Positions 28,254-37,068 of a stretch of DNA of 64,000 nt are shown here, one piece after another. A program made the translations under genes and the position numbers. The notes below the pieces were generated by a model. The model saw only the letters and a list, made by a program, of their open reading frames with translations. It did not search any database and was not told the origin of the DNA. Where the stretch lies: positions 2,982,585-3,046,584 of the forward strand of contig NZ_CP055156.1 of assembly GCF_014217805.1 (NCBI RefSeq). Direction: 5' to 3'. The number at the start of each line of letters is the position of its first letter. Position 1 is the first letter of the stretch. Source of the DNA: Adhaeribacter swui. Its GTDB lineage: Bacteria; Bacteroidota; Bacteroidia; Cytophagales; Hymenobacteraceae.

Positions 28254-28468
28254 AAGTTTTTTGAATAAGTTAAAATAGAATTGATCGTTTTTTCGCTGGG
28301 TACTTTCAGTTCTGTGTTTAACTTTTCCTGCAAAATCAATAACTCTGCACAATGCTCAGCCAATTCATGATTCTGGGCAAGGGTTTGTTCAAATAGTTGT
28401 TTCTCACCCAATGCCAATTCATCGTAAATGTATTGGATGAGATCATTGTGAGTAGAGGTTTTTATCAT
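28238..28468 (-). CDS. Small soluble partner of the ECF sigma factor (putative)
   Basis: A 76-residue helical protein with no membrane segment and no cysteine cluster other than one Cys. Its start overlaps the end of the ECF sigma-factor gene by 26 bp. That arrangement, and a helix-turn pattern like the N-terminal sigma-binding part of anti-sigma factors (YIYDELALGEKQLFEQTLAQ), suggests it regulates that sigma factor. Classical anti-sigma factors carry a transmembrane segment, which is missing here. The role is inference from context. Confidence 0.65.
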   Translation of the reverse strand: MIKTSTHNDLIQYIYDELALGEKQLFEQTLAQNHELAEHCAELLILQEKLNTELKVPSEKTINSILTYSKNLSLQQ

Positions 28469-29042
28469 AATCTATACTAGGGTTTGTCATCTTCTTCCGA
28501 AGATTAATCAAAGCATAGCGCATACGGCCTAAGGCTGTATTAATGCTTACCCCCGTAGTTTCGGCAATTTCCTGAAAGCTCATATCGGCGTAATGCCGCA
28601 TAATCAAAACTTCTTTTTGTGCTTCAGGCAACTGCTGGATCAATTCGCGAAGCCGCTTGTGCGTATCTTCTTTGATCTGCAGGGATTCGATTGATTCTTC
28701 GGCAAATGCCAGCGTGTTAAAAACATTACTGCCATCTTCCATTTCTATGGTGGGGTTACGTTTTTCTTTCCGGAAAAAGTCGATTGCCAGGTTGTGGGCA
28801 ATGCGGCAAATCCAAGAAGAAAATTTACCCTCCTCGTTATACCGGCCGCTTTTCATGGTGTGGATGGCTTTAATAAAAGTATCCTGCAACAAATCTTCGG
28901 CGGTATAAGTATCCTTTACGATTAATAAAATCGTGGTAAAAACTTTGTTCTTGTGTCTTTTAACTAAAAGTTCGAAAGCGTTTTCATTACCTGCAATATA
29001 TAGCGATACCAGTTCAGAATCGCTAAGTTGGATTGTGTTCAT
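28443..29042 (-). CDS. ECF-type RNA polymerase sigma factor
   Basis: A 199-residue sigma-70 family protein. Region 2 is visible as AEDLLQDTFIKAIHTM and FSSWICRIAHNLAIDFFRKE. Region 4 is visible as LPEAQKEVLIMRHYADMSFQ and ITGVSINTA-type text (TTGVSINTALGRMRYALINL) with the DNA-recognition helix. ECF sigma factors redirect polymerase to a small regulon, usually under control of an anti-sigma factor. The overlapping small gene downstream is the candidate partner. No SusCD or FecR neighbour is present. Confidence 0.93.
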   Translation of the reverse strand: MNTIQLSDSELVSLYIAGNENAFELLVKRHKNKVFTTILLIVKDTYTAEDLLQDTFIKAIHTMKSGRYNEEGKFSSWICRIAHNLAIDFFRKEKRNPTIEMEDGSNVFNTLAFAEESIESLQIKEDTHKRLRELIQQLPEAQKEVLIMRHYADMSFQEIAETTGVSINTALGRMRYALINLRKKMTNPSIDYDKNLYSQ

Positions 29043-29607
29043 ACAAAAGCTACATAAAATTAACGTAGAGCTTTATATCATATTGTACAGATTAAAAACT
29101 TTTAAGGATATATTAAGGAGGTGTTTATGTAAATATATAGAAGTATTTTTAGAATTGCAAAGTGTAAACCTAAGTAGATGTTATTTTTTTGAAATTTTTT
29201 TTATAAAGCTCTGCAAAAACCATCCCATATTAGAAAAATTGAGTAATTACCCCTGCTTTTCTGTGCAAAGTTAAAGAATATAGATTAACCTACCCGGTTT
29301 TTAGTAAGGTAAAATTTACATCTGAGCGCTTTTTTAGAATAAAGTTTGCTTTACTTAACCAGATTTGAATTACGCTTGAAATTTTTATAAAAAGTGTCTG
29401 GTAAGTTGTTTTCAATCAGGGAAGTAAAGCCAGAATAATAGCGTGAATTTTAAAGCAAGGGCTTTAATTGTAACCTTTTGGTTTTTTGTGCTTCCGGAAG
29501 ATAGCAAAAGCCTGTTTTTTCGAAATCAAGTAAACCTAAAGCAGCCAAAATTTAAAAATTAACTGCCAGTTTTTGCTGCGGTAAATCCCACTTCACTCAT
29601 TTATTAT
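29043..29607. other. Gene-free AT-rich stretch
   Basis: I see no supported gene, RNA or repeat family in these 565 bp beyond an AT palindrome near 29550. It should contain the promoter of the ECF sigma-factor gene at its left edge. Confidence 0.5.
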
Positions 29608-29928
29608 TTACTCTTCGGGGGTTAGCGCATTTAAAAATTGGCTAAAAAGCTCACGTACTTTTTGCATTTGTTCCCCGTTCAGGTAATAGCAAACGCAGGC
29701 TCCGTTTACTTCGCCGGTAATCAGGCCAGCCAATTTTAATTCTTTTAGATGCTGCGAAACCGTAGACTGCGATAAAGGAAGCTCTTCCACAATGTCGCCG
29801 CAAATGCAAATCTGCTTTTGGTGGAGCATACGTAAAATAGCAATCCGGGCCGGATGCGCCAATGCTTTTGCATAGGCAGCCAGCGTAACTTCGTTTTGCC
29901 CGAATGCAGCCGCTTTAGACGTAGACAT
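29608..29928 (-). CDS. ArsR/SmtB family transcriptional regulator
   Basis: A 106-residue winged-helix repressor. The recognition region is [18 protein letters not shown], and a Cys-x-Cys pair ([11 protein letters not shown]) sits just ahead of it at the place where ArsR-type sensors bind arsenite or metals. A second pair (ACVCYYL) lies in the wing. Such proteins leave DNA on binding thiophilic metals. No metal-resistance gene is next to it, so its target may be itself or elsewhere. Confidence 0.88.
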   Translation of the reverse strand: MSTSKAAAFGQNEVTLAAYAKALAHPARIAILRMLHQKQICICGDIVEELPLSQSTVSQHLKELKLAGLITGEVNGACVCYYLNGEQMQKVRELFSQFLNALTPEE

Positions 29929-30282
29929 GATTGTTTTTTATGAACCGTAATTTTTAGAAAGGTAGCAAGTAATTTAATGAAGTAAAAAGGCGCAAGTATG
30001 TAGATATTAGCTGGTAGAGTTTTATTTTTTTTAATTTTGATTTTCAGCAAATATTAAAACAATCTTACGAACTAGAGTGTCAAATCAATTTTGGGTAGTT
30101 GCTTAAATAAAAATACGTTAACTAACAAAATCGGGTCGTTTAAGTTGCCGGCGAAATAAGCCAGATTTTAAAAAATTTAAAAAATCAACTTAAGATATCT
30201 TGCTGGGTAAGTTTCCTGAACCTGGTTTTGTTTACCCATCATAAACCAGAACCCACATGAATCAAAATCTTCCGGGGTTCTT
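29929..30282. other. Divergent intergenic region
   Basis: This 354-bp gap separates the divergent ArsR and murF-alr genes. It contains AT palindromes around 30168-30185 and should hold the ArsR promoter/operator, but I could not identify a convincing inverted-repeat operator. Confidence 0.45.
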
Positions 30283-30290
30283 TACCTTTG
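30283..30290 (+). promoter_or_regulatory. Possible -7 element for murF-alr
   Basis: TACCTTTG fits the Bacteroidota -7 consensus TAnnTTTG and lies 19 bp before the ATG at 30309. If real, a TTG start at 30288 is excluded because it would lie inside the promoter. Confidence 0.4.
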
Positions 30291-30308
30291 CAGGAATTAG
30301 TACAGCAT

Positions 30309-32792
30309 ATGATACGCTTCGAAGAACTTGCGGGCCTGACTTCAGGCACATTATTGCAATTAAAACAAGAATACGGCATTCAGCATTTATTAACGGATAG
30401 CCGGCGACTGGCCCACCCGGTTAGTTCTTTGTTTTTTGCCATAAAAGGCCCGTTTAACGATGGACACCGGTATATTTTTAATTTATACCAAAGAGGCGTG
30501 CGGCAATTTGTATTGGAAGATTACCTGGCTATTCCGGAAATTAACCACAATACTACCCTGCAGCAGCTTTTCCCGGAAGCTAATTTTTTACAGGTAAGCA
30601 ACAGTTTAGCGGCTTTGCAGCGACTAACCGCCTATTACCGGCAGCAATTTAGCTTGCCGGTTTTTGCCATTACCGGGAGCAACGGTAAAACCATTGTAAA
30701 AGAATGGCTGAGCCAGTTATTAAGCCCCGACGAGCGCGTCGTGAAAAGCCCACGGAGTTATAATTCGCAAATTGGCGTGCCGCTATCGGTGTGGCAAATA
30801 AACCAGAACCACACGCTGGGAATTTTCGAAGCCGGGATTTCGCGCCCCTCCGAAATGGAAAAACTCGAAAAAATAATCCAGCCTACTTGGGGTATATTCA
30901 CCAACATTGGCCAGGCTCACGCCGAAGGTTTTGTTTCGCGGGAGCAGAAAATTGAGGAAAAATTAAAATTATTTAAAAACGTTAAGCAACTGTTTTACTG
31001 CCGCGATCATGCTGCTATCCACGCGGCGGTTACGGCTGCGCAAATTCCGGCTTTTACCTGGTCGCGCAAGCAAACTGCAGATGTACGTATACTTACGGGT
31101 TCGGTGCGGGGCAACCAATATACCCTGGAATTTGCGTATCAGAATCAAAACGGGTTAGTTGTATTGCCTTTTACCGATGAGGCATCTATCGAAAATGGTT
31201 TGCACTGCCTGGCGGTTTTACTGAGCCGGCAAGTGCCCGTATCCGAAATTCAGCAGCGGTTTTTAAAGCTATCGCCGGTAGCTATGCGCCTGGAAATGAA
31301 AGAGGCCATAAACGGCTGCTATTTAATTGATGATTCGTATAATAATGATTTAAGCGGCTTAAGCATTGCCTTAAACTTTCTGCAAAACCAAACCCGCACC
31401 AAAAAGAAAACCCTGATTTTATCGGATTTGCTCGAAGCCGGTTTGCCCGAAGCTGTTTTGTATCAACAAGTAGCCGAGTTAGTCCGGATTCACCGCATTG
31501 ATCGGTTGGTGGGCATTGGCCCGGTTATTAGCCAGCACCAGCCGCTGTTTCATTTACCCCAGGAATTTTATTCAAGCACTGCTGAATTTTTAAAAAATTT
31601 TAAAAACGAGAGTTTTCGTAACGAAACCATTTTGTTAAAAGGCGCCCGGGTATTTGAGTTTGAAAAAATAGTAGCAGCCTTTCAACAGAAAATTCATGGT
31701 ACGGTGCTGGAAGTAAACCTGGATGCGTTGGTACATAATTTAAATTTTTACCGGGCCCGGCTTGCTCCCAAAACTAAATTAATGGTAATGGTAAAAGCTT
31801 TTGCCTATGGTAGCGGCTCCTACGAAATTGCGAATCTGCTGCAGTACCACCGGGTAGATTATTTAACGGTAGCCTATACCGACGAGGGAATTTTACTACG
31901 GGAACACGGCATTAGTTTGCCCATTATGGTCATGAACCCTTCTGCCGAGTCTTTTGGTAAATTGCAGCAATATCAGCTAGAGCCCGAAATTTATTCTTTA
32001 GAAATTTTAGAAGCCTGCATCCAGGCTTTACCGGACGATGAGAGCTATCATCAAAAAATTCATTTAAAGCTGGATACCGGTATGCACCGCTTAGGTTTTA
32101 CCGAAAACGATTTAGAAGCATTATTTACGCGATTAGCCGCTGTACCGCAACTGCGGGTAGTAAGTATGTTCAGCCATTTAGCCGGTGCCGACGAAGCCCT
32201 GCATAACGATTTCTCGCAATTGCAGATTAGCCGTTTCCGGGCCATGACTGGCCAAATAGAACAACGATTGGGTTATGCCATAATTAAACATATTTTAAAT
32301 TCGGCGGGCATTGTGCGTTTCCCGGAACACCAACTGGATATGGTTCGGTTGGGAATTGGTTTGTACGGGGTAGAGGCAACTGGCTCAGAACAAGATGCAC
32401 TGCGGATGGTGAGCCAGCTTAAAACCACGGTATCGCAGGTAAAAGTAGTAGCTGCCGGCGAAACAGTGGGCTATAGCCGTCGGGGAATTGCCCGTGAACC
32501 TAAACAAATTGCCACCATTGCCATTGGCTACGCGGATGGCTACGATCGCCGGTTTGGGAACGGCGTAGGGCAGGTATTTATTAACGGCCAGCAAGTACCT
32601 ACCATTGGTAATATTTGCATGGATATGTGCATGCTAGATGTAACCGGCCTTTCGGTAAAAGCAGGCGATAGCGTAGAAATATTCGGGAAAAACAGTACCC
32701 TTACCGATATGGCGCAACGCATTGGTACTATTCCGTACGAGCTGCTTACCAATATCAGCAGCCGGGTAAAGCGGGTATTTTATTCAGAGTAA
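30309..32792 (+). CDS. MurF-alanine racemase fusion
   Basis: A bifunctional cell-wall enzyme of about 827 residues from the ATG at 30309. The N-terminal half resembles MurF (adds D-Ala-D-Ala to UDP-MurNAc-tripeptide), with ATP loop ITGSNGKTIVKEWL and the GIFEAGISRPSEM region. The C-terminal half is a PLP alanine racemase that makes D-Ala: lysine motif MVKAFAYGSGS, then LKLDTGMHRLGF, GYSRRG (second catalytic Tyr region) and NICMDMCMLDV. Fusing supply of D-Ala to its ligation is characteristic of Bacteroidota. An AT-palindrome (31586-31606) encodes FLKNFKN in the linker zone. Confidence 0.93.
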   Translation: MIRFEELAGLTSGTLLQLKQEYGIQHLLTDSRRLAHPVSSLFFAIKGPFNDGHRYIFNLYQRGVRQFVLEDYLAIPEINHNTTLQQLFPEANFLQVSNSLAALQRLTAYYRQQFSLPVFAITGSNGKTIVKEWLSQLLSPDERVVKSPRSYNSQIGVPLSVWQINQNHTLGIFEAGISRPSEMEKLEKIIQPTWGIFTNIGQAHAEGFVSREQKIEEKLKLFKNVKQLFYCRDHAAIHAAVTAAQIPAFTWSRKQTADVRILTGSVRGNQYTLEFAYQNQNGLVVLPFTDEASIENGLHCLAVLLSRQVPVSEIQQRFLKLSPVAMRLEMKEAINGCYLIDDSYNNDLSGLSIALNFLQNQTRTKKKTLILSDLLEAGLPEAVLYQQVAELVRIHRIDRLVGIGPVISQHQPLFHLPQEFYSSTAEFLKNFKNESFRNETILLKGARVFEFEKIVAAFQQKIHGTVLEVNLDALVHNLNFYRARLAPKTKLMVMVKAFAYGSGSYEIANLLQYHRVDYLTVAYTDEGILLREHGISLPIMVMNPSAESFGKLQQYQLEPEIYSLEILEACIQALPDDESYHQKIHLKLDTGMHRLGFTENDLEALFTRLAAVPQLRVVSMFSHLAGADEALHNDFSQLQISRFRAMTGQIEQRLGYAIIKHILNSAGIVRFPEHQLDMVRLGIGLYGVEATGSEQDALRMVSQLKTTVSQVKVVAAGETVGYSRRGIAREPKQIATIAIGYADGYDRRFGNGVGQVFINGQQVPTIGNICMDMCMLDVTGLSVKAGDSVEIFGKNSTLTDMAQRIGTIPYELLTNISSRVKRVFYSE

Positions 32793-32855
32793 AATTTTAA
32801 AAACGGCGCATGCAGGATAGCTTTCGTTAGCTTTTTAAGAACGGCAACAGGTTTA

Positions 32856-32899
32856 AAATAGAAAAGCAGCTAATAGATTCATTAGCTGCTTTTCTATTT
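32856..32899. terminator. Strong bidirectional terminator
   Basis: A 19-bp perfect stem (32856-32874 with 32881-32899) with a 6-nt loop. It serves murF-alr on the plus strand and the small gene ending at 32914 on the minus strand. Confidence 0.9.
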
Positions 32900-32913
32900 A
32901 ATTTTTTAAATTT

Positions 32914-33030
32914 TTAATCTTTTTTCACGCAGTTCGGTACTTTTTTACCGTTCTTGTTTTTCATGCCTTCTTGTTCGTAGCCGTTCCAGCACGGATCTTT
33001 CTTTTCGGAAGTTTTCTTTTTCGTGGCCAT
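32914..33030 (-). CDS. Tiny Lys/Asn-rich protein with a C-terminal CWxGY...PNCV motif
   Basis: A 38-residue protein starting at ATG (33028-33030) and ending at TAA, directly ahead of a strong terminator. A lysine-rich start (MATKKKTSEKK) is followed by DPCWNGYEQEGMKNKNGKKV and PNCV, with two cysteines. From memory, the motif CWxGYxxxGMKxKxGKxVPNCV recurs at the ends of small bacterial and phage structural proteins, which supports this as a real gene despite its size. Its function is unknown. A longer overlapping frame at 32945-33133 on the same strand is a shadow. Confidence 0.72.
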   Translation of the reverse strand: MATKKKTSEKKDPCWNGYEQEGMKNKNGKKVPNCVKKD

Positions 33031-33172
33031 AGCATTGCTGGTTTTGTTTATTTGGCTGTACGTAACTATGGCGGAGGAAGCTGCGATTATCCGGAAAAAT
33101 ATTAATTTTTAAAAAATGCATTTCTAAAGACAATGCAAATATTGTTAGTGGGGCTTACCCAAACCGAAGCAT

Positions 33173-33487
33173 TTATAACAGTAAAATCAATAATAAAACA
33201 ATGATAACAACAGCCCCCGTAGAAAGATAAATGCCTCCACCCCGGCGGGCTTCTTTTTTTAATTCGGTTAACTCCGCCCGTAAATCTTTTCGGTCTGCTT
33301 TTGTTAATTTTGATTTATCCAGCGCCTTAATTTCATCTAACCGGGCCTGAATTTCCAGTAGCCGCTGCTCCTGTTGCGCCGAAATGTTTTTCTTGTTGGG
33401 GATGTAAATGTCATTGGCCATACCGGCTCCGGCAGAAGCTAAAAAGATTATTACGCTAAAAACAAGCGGGCGAATTAAATTTTTCAT
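33173..33487 (-). CDS. Exported protein with coiled coil and C-terminal membrane anchor
   Basis: 104 residues from the ATG at 33487; an upstream extension to 33529 is open but breaks the signal peptide. An N-terminal signal (MKNLIRPLVFSVIIFLASAG) is followed by a charged helical region with heptad character (LLEIQARLDEIKALDKSKL ... LRAELTELKKEARRGGG), and a C-terminal hydrophobic stretch (VVIIVLLLILLL). It looks like a periplasmic coiled coil tethered to the inner membrane. I do not recognise a functional family. Confidence 0.72.
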   Translation of the reverse strand: MKNLIRPLVFSVIIFLASAGAGMANDIYIPNKKNISAQQEQRLLEIQARLDEIKALDKSKLTKADRKDLRAELTELKKEARRGGGIYLSTGAVVIIVLLLILLL

Positions 33488-33872
33488 AGAGGATAGGCTT
33501 TTAAAAAAATAAAACTTTACGTTTAACAAGCATTATAAATAATAACAGGTTATTAAACTTTTATTTCGGCTAAAAGTTACGCCCCACCGGCCAGGTTTGG
33601 GTTGGTTTGGAACTTACTCCAGGCTGTTTTAAAGTTGTAAATTTTAAAAAAATTAAAATTTAATGAACGGTAAAATAACCCATAATCCAACAGTTTTGTA
33701 ACTGTAATAACTTAAAGCCGGTACTTATGGTTAATAAATTACCTTGTGTTTATTTTAAAATTATGAAAGCGCTTAATCTCCTTGTTTCTATATTCGCTTT
33801 TTAAAGCTGTATCAACGTAACCAGTTCGGCTGCTGATTTGCTGGTTATTAATTACCTAAACCATTGCTGCTC
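33488..33872. other. Divergent intergenic region
   Basis: This 385-bp gap holds an AT palindrome around 33640-33662. No gene, RNA or operator is recognised. Confidence 0.45.
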
Positions 33873-34457
33873 ATGAAACAAATTCTTTTTTTATCTTTTC
33901 TTCTCCTTATTGTTCTGTCAGGTTGCGGTATGCAGGAACGCGAAAAATTAGTGAAAAATAAAGAAAAAGAACTGGCCCGGAAAGAGCAGGAGTTAATAAC
34001 CCGCGAAGAAGCCTTGCGGCTGAAAGAAGAATCTCTGGCAAAAAAGCAACAAAAATTGGATAGCACGCAACTCGATTCGGCGTTTTATAACCCAAGCATC
34101 ACCGGTTCATGGAACGTACGTATGGTTTGCGTTGAAACTAATTGTACCGGATCGGCCATTGGCGATACAAAAAACGAAATCTGGGATATTTCTTACCAAA
34201 ACGACCGGGTAATAGCCAAAGCCATGACCGACAATACAGTAGTAAGAACTTACGAAGGTACTTACAATAATAATCTACTGGAATTAAGAGACAATATTGA
34301 GGTTTCGCCGAACACCCCGGCTACCGAAATAGTTGTACGATTAACGCTGCTTAATAACACGCTGGAAGGGCAAAGGCAAATTATACGTTCCGGCGACTGC
34401 CGCATTGTGTACTCCATGCAGTTAGACAAGGGTAATAACGTTATTCTTTTAAATTAA
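33873..34457 (+). CDS. Lipoprotein with coiled-coil stalk
   Basis: 194 residues from the ATG at 33873; a TTG 9 bp upstream is open but unlikely. A lipobox (LSGC, Cys about residue 18) is followed by a strongly charged coiled coil (about 20-68, KEKELARKEQELITREEAL), then a compact beta domain (GSWNVRMVCVETNCTGS ... IWDISYQNDR). Two cysteines in that domain could form a disulfide. The antiporter gene starts 4 bp after its stop, so they are cotranscribed. A role in envelope attachment near the antiporter is speculative. Confidence 0.72.
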   Translation: MKQILFLSFLLLIVLSGCGMQEREKLVKNKEKELARKEQELITREEALRLKEESLAKKQQKLDSTQLDSAFYNPSITGSWNVRMVCVETNCTGSAIGDTKNEIWDISYQNDRVIAKAMTDNTVVRTYEGTYNNNLLELRDNIEVSPNTPATEIVVRLTLLNNTLEGQRQIIRSGDCRIVYSMQLDKGNNVILLN

Positions 34458-34461
34458 GGTT

Positions 34462-36627
34462 ATGGTATTATTAAGCGAGCTTAACTTTGACTTGCCCCTG
34501 CGTAATCCGGTAATTATATTTTCGCTGGTACTGTTTATTATTCTTTTTGCGCCGATAGTATTCAATAAAATAAAGGTTCCGCCAATTATCGGGCTTATTC
34601 TGGCGGGTATTATTATTGGCCCTTACGGTTTAAATTTACTGCTCCGCGATAGCAGCATTGTATTATTTGGTACTGTTGGGCTGTTGTACATCATGTTCAC
34701 GGCCGGTTTAGAGATAGACCTGGAAGAGTTTAAGAAAAACCAGGTAAAAAGCCTGGTGTTCGGTATTTTTACCTTTATTGTGCCCATTACTTTAGGTACC
34801 GCGGCGGCTTTTTATTTGTTAGAGTTTAATATTGCTTCTTCGGTTTTATTGGCCAGTATGTTTGCCTCGCATACTTTGCTGGCTTATCCCATTACCAGCC
34901 GCTACGGTATTAACCGCATCCGCTCGGTTACCCTCACTATTGGGGGCACCATTATTACCGATATTCTGGCTTTATTGGTTCTGGCGGCCATTGTGGGCAT
35001 GTACAAAGGCGATATAAGCAGTGCTTTCTGGATCCGGTTAGCTGTTTCGTCGATTGTTTTTGCGGCGATCGTTATTTTTGTTTTTCCATTGATTGCCCGT
35101 TGGTTTTTTAAAAAATTCGACGACAATATCTCGCAGTATATTTTTGTATTAGCCATTGTATTTCTGGGGTCGTTTCTGGCCGAAGTGGCTGGTTTGGAAG
35201 CGATTATCGGGGCTTTTCTTTCGGGGCTGGCCATTAACCGGTTTATTCCGCATTCTTCGCCTTTAATGAACCGCATTGAATTTGTGGGTAATGCCTTATT
35301 TATTCCGTTCTTTTTGATTGGCGTAGGCATGTTGGTTGATTTTAGCGTGCTGTTTAAAGGCATCGGGGCGCTTAAAGTAGCTGCCGTTATGATTGTGATG
35401 GCCGTTATTGGTAAGTTTCTGGCAGCCTGGCTTACCCAAAAAACTTTTCGCTTATCCCAGGACGAACGGCAAATGATTTTTGGGTTGAGCAATGCCCGGG
35501 TGGGGGCAACCCTGGCCGTGGTGTTGGTGGGGTACAACGTAATCTTGGGTGAAACGCCATCTGGGGTGCCCATTCGTTTACTTAACGAAGATGTTTTGAA
35601 CGGTACTATTTTAATGATTTTGGTTACCTGCACCATTAGCTCGTTTACTGTAGAGAAAGTTTCTGCCAAAATGGCTTTGCTGGAGAATGAAGCAGCCGAA
35701 ACCCCCGAAGGCGACCCCGATGAAAGAATTTTAATTTCTTTGGCTTACCCCGAAACCGTTAATGATTTAGTGGACCTGGCTTTTTTAATTAAACCGCACA
35801 AAAGCAAAGCGCCGGTGTACGCCCTGCACGTGCGCGACGAACAAGATACCTCGGAAAGCAAACAATCGGCGGGAAAAAAAATGATGGAAAAAGTAATTAA
35901 GCACGCCGCCGCCACCGACAACCATATTGTGCCCTTAACCCGGTTTGATGTAAACATTAGCAATGGCATTATTTACACCATTAAAGAACACAACATCACC
36001 GACGTAATCATTGGCTTGCACCATTTAGCCCACGAGGGCAATGCATTTTTTGGGCCTTTAACCGAAAGAATTCTGGAAAAAACCAGCGAGTCTATTTTTA
36101 TTTATAAGGTAGCGCAGCCGGTTAACACTTTAAAACGCATTGTTACGGCTGTACCGCCTAAAGCCGAGTTTGAGTTAGGTTTTCAGCAATGGTTTGATCG
36201 GGTAAAAACCATTGCCCGCGAAACCGGTTTGCCCTTGTTTATTTATGCCACCGCAGCAACTGCAAAAGAACTGCAGCAACTAAACGAAAACAACAAAACC
36301 CCGCTCACCATTGTGTTTGAGCCTTTCGAGAACTGGGAAGAATTTTTAATTTTTAGCCGCGAAGTAAAACAAGACGATTTATTTATTATTATCTCGTCGC
36401 GCAAAGGCTATTTATCTTATAACTCCGAAACCGAAAAATTGCCGAAGTACCTAACCAAATACTTTGTCCGGAATAGTTATATCATTCTGTACCCGCAACA
36501 AACCGAAGACACCGCCGATCCAAATTTAAAACCTCTGGAAGAAAATGTAGAACTAATAGATAAAGCGGGCGATTCCGTAAAAAGTATTTTTAACCCCGAC
36601 GAGGACAATTCTAAAAACAAAGCTTAA
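34462..36627 (+). CDS. CPA2-type cation/proton antiporter with USP-like C-terminal domains
   Basis: A 721-residue membrane transporter. About 12 hydrophobic segments fill residues 18-400 with the CPA2 hallmarks LAGIIIGPYGLNLL, FTAGLEIDLEEF and IGVGMLVDFSVLF. The remaining ~310 residues are soluble and contain two universal-stress-protein-like halves (ILISLAYPETVNDLVDLAF and IIGLHH...FFGPLTERILEKTSES). Such proteins exchange Na+ or K+ for protons and the USP part may sense nucleotide or stress. It follows a lipoprotein gene by 4 bp. Confidence 0.88.
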   Translation: MVLLSELNFDLPLRNPVIIFSLVLFIILFAPIVFNKIKVPPIIGLILAGIIIGPYGLNLLLRDSSIVLFGTVGLLYIMFTAGLEIDLEEFKKNQVKSLVFGIFTFIVPITLGTAAAFYLLEFNIASSVLLASMFASHTLLAYPITSRYGINRIRSVTLTIGGTIITDILALLVLAAIVGMYKGDISSAFWIRLAVSSIVFAAIVIFVFPLIARWFFKKFDDNISQYIFVLAIVFLGSFLAEVAGLEAIIGAFLSGLAINRFIPHSSPLMNRIEFVGNALFIPFFLIGVGMLVDFSVLFKGIGALKVAAVMIVMAVIGKFLAAWLTQKTFRLSQDERQMIFGLSNARVGATLAVVLVGYNVILGETPSGVPIRLLNEDVLNGTILMILVTCTISSFTVEKVSAKMALLENEAAETPEGDPDERILISLAYPETVNDLVDLAFLIKPHKSKAPVYALHVRDEQDTSESKQSAGKKMMEKVIKHAAATDNHIVPLTRFDVNISNGIIYTIKEHNITDVIIGLHHLAHEGNAFFGPLTERILEKTSESIFIYKVAQPVNTLKRIVTAVPPKAEFELGFQQWFDRVKTIARETGLPLFIYATAATAKELQQLNENNKTPLTIVFEPFENWEEFLIFSREVKQDDLFIIISSRKGYLSYNSETEKLPKYLTKYFVRNSYIILYPQQTEDTADPNLKPLEENVELIDKAGDSVKSIFNPDEDNSKNKA

Positions 36628-36829
36628 GAGATAGGCAAAAATTTTAAAAATTTAAAATTTGGCAAATTGCTTAGGTAAGGCTGGCTAAATCAAAGCTTTA
36701 CTTAAATTAAATTTTATTTTCAGCTTTAAATTCAGGTAAAAGTAAATGATTTAGCGTCATATTTTGGAATAACCCGGAACACAATGTATCTTGCATCTGT
36801 TTATAATAAGTCTAAATAAGGAAGTATAG

Positions 36830-37060
36830 GTGCAGAAACGCGAAAAAAGTGTCCGGGATTTAAAAATTGGCGAAAGCGGTACTATTTGCTGCCTCAGCGA
36901 TCCGGAAATGTCTTTAAAACTGCTGGAAATGGGTTGCATACCCGGTACTCCGGTTAAATTAAACAGCAAAGCTCCCCTCGGTGATCCTATTACTATCATT
37001 GTAAACGATTATACCCTTTCTTTACGTTTAGACGAAGCCGCCACCATCAAGCTTAAATAG
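36830..37060 (+). CDS. feoA: Ferrous iron transport protein A
   Basis: A 76-residue SH3-like protein (SVRDLKIGESGTI, LLEMGCIPGTPVKL, APLGDPITIIVNDYTLSLR) that supports FeoB. It begins with a GTG at 36830; no in-frame ATG is available. It lies 8 bp ahead of feoB in one operon. Confidence 0.92.
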   Translation: MQKREKSVRDLKIGESGTICCLSDPEMSLKLLEMGCIPGTPVKLNSKAPLGDPITIIVNDYTLSLRLDEAATIKLK

Positions 37061-37068
37061 TTTCGTCT

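Noticed and set aside
32945-33133. A 62-codon minus-strand frame
   Set aside because: It overlaps the well-supported 38-residue gene in another frame and reads through the intergenic region.
34902-35669. A 255-codon frame antisense to the antiporter
   Set aside because: It lies opposite a membrane-domain coding region, is rich in Thr/Ile/Lys from reversed hydrophobic codons, and has no family features.
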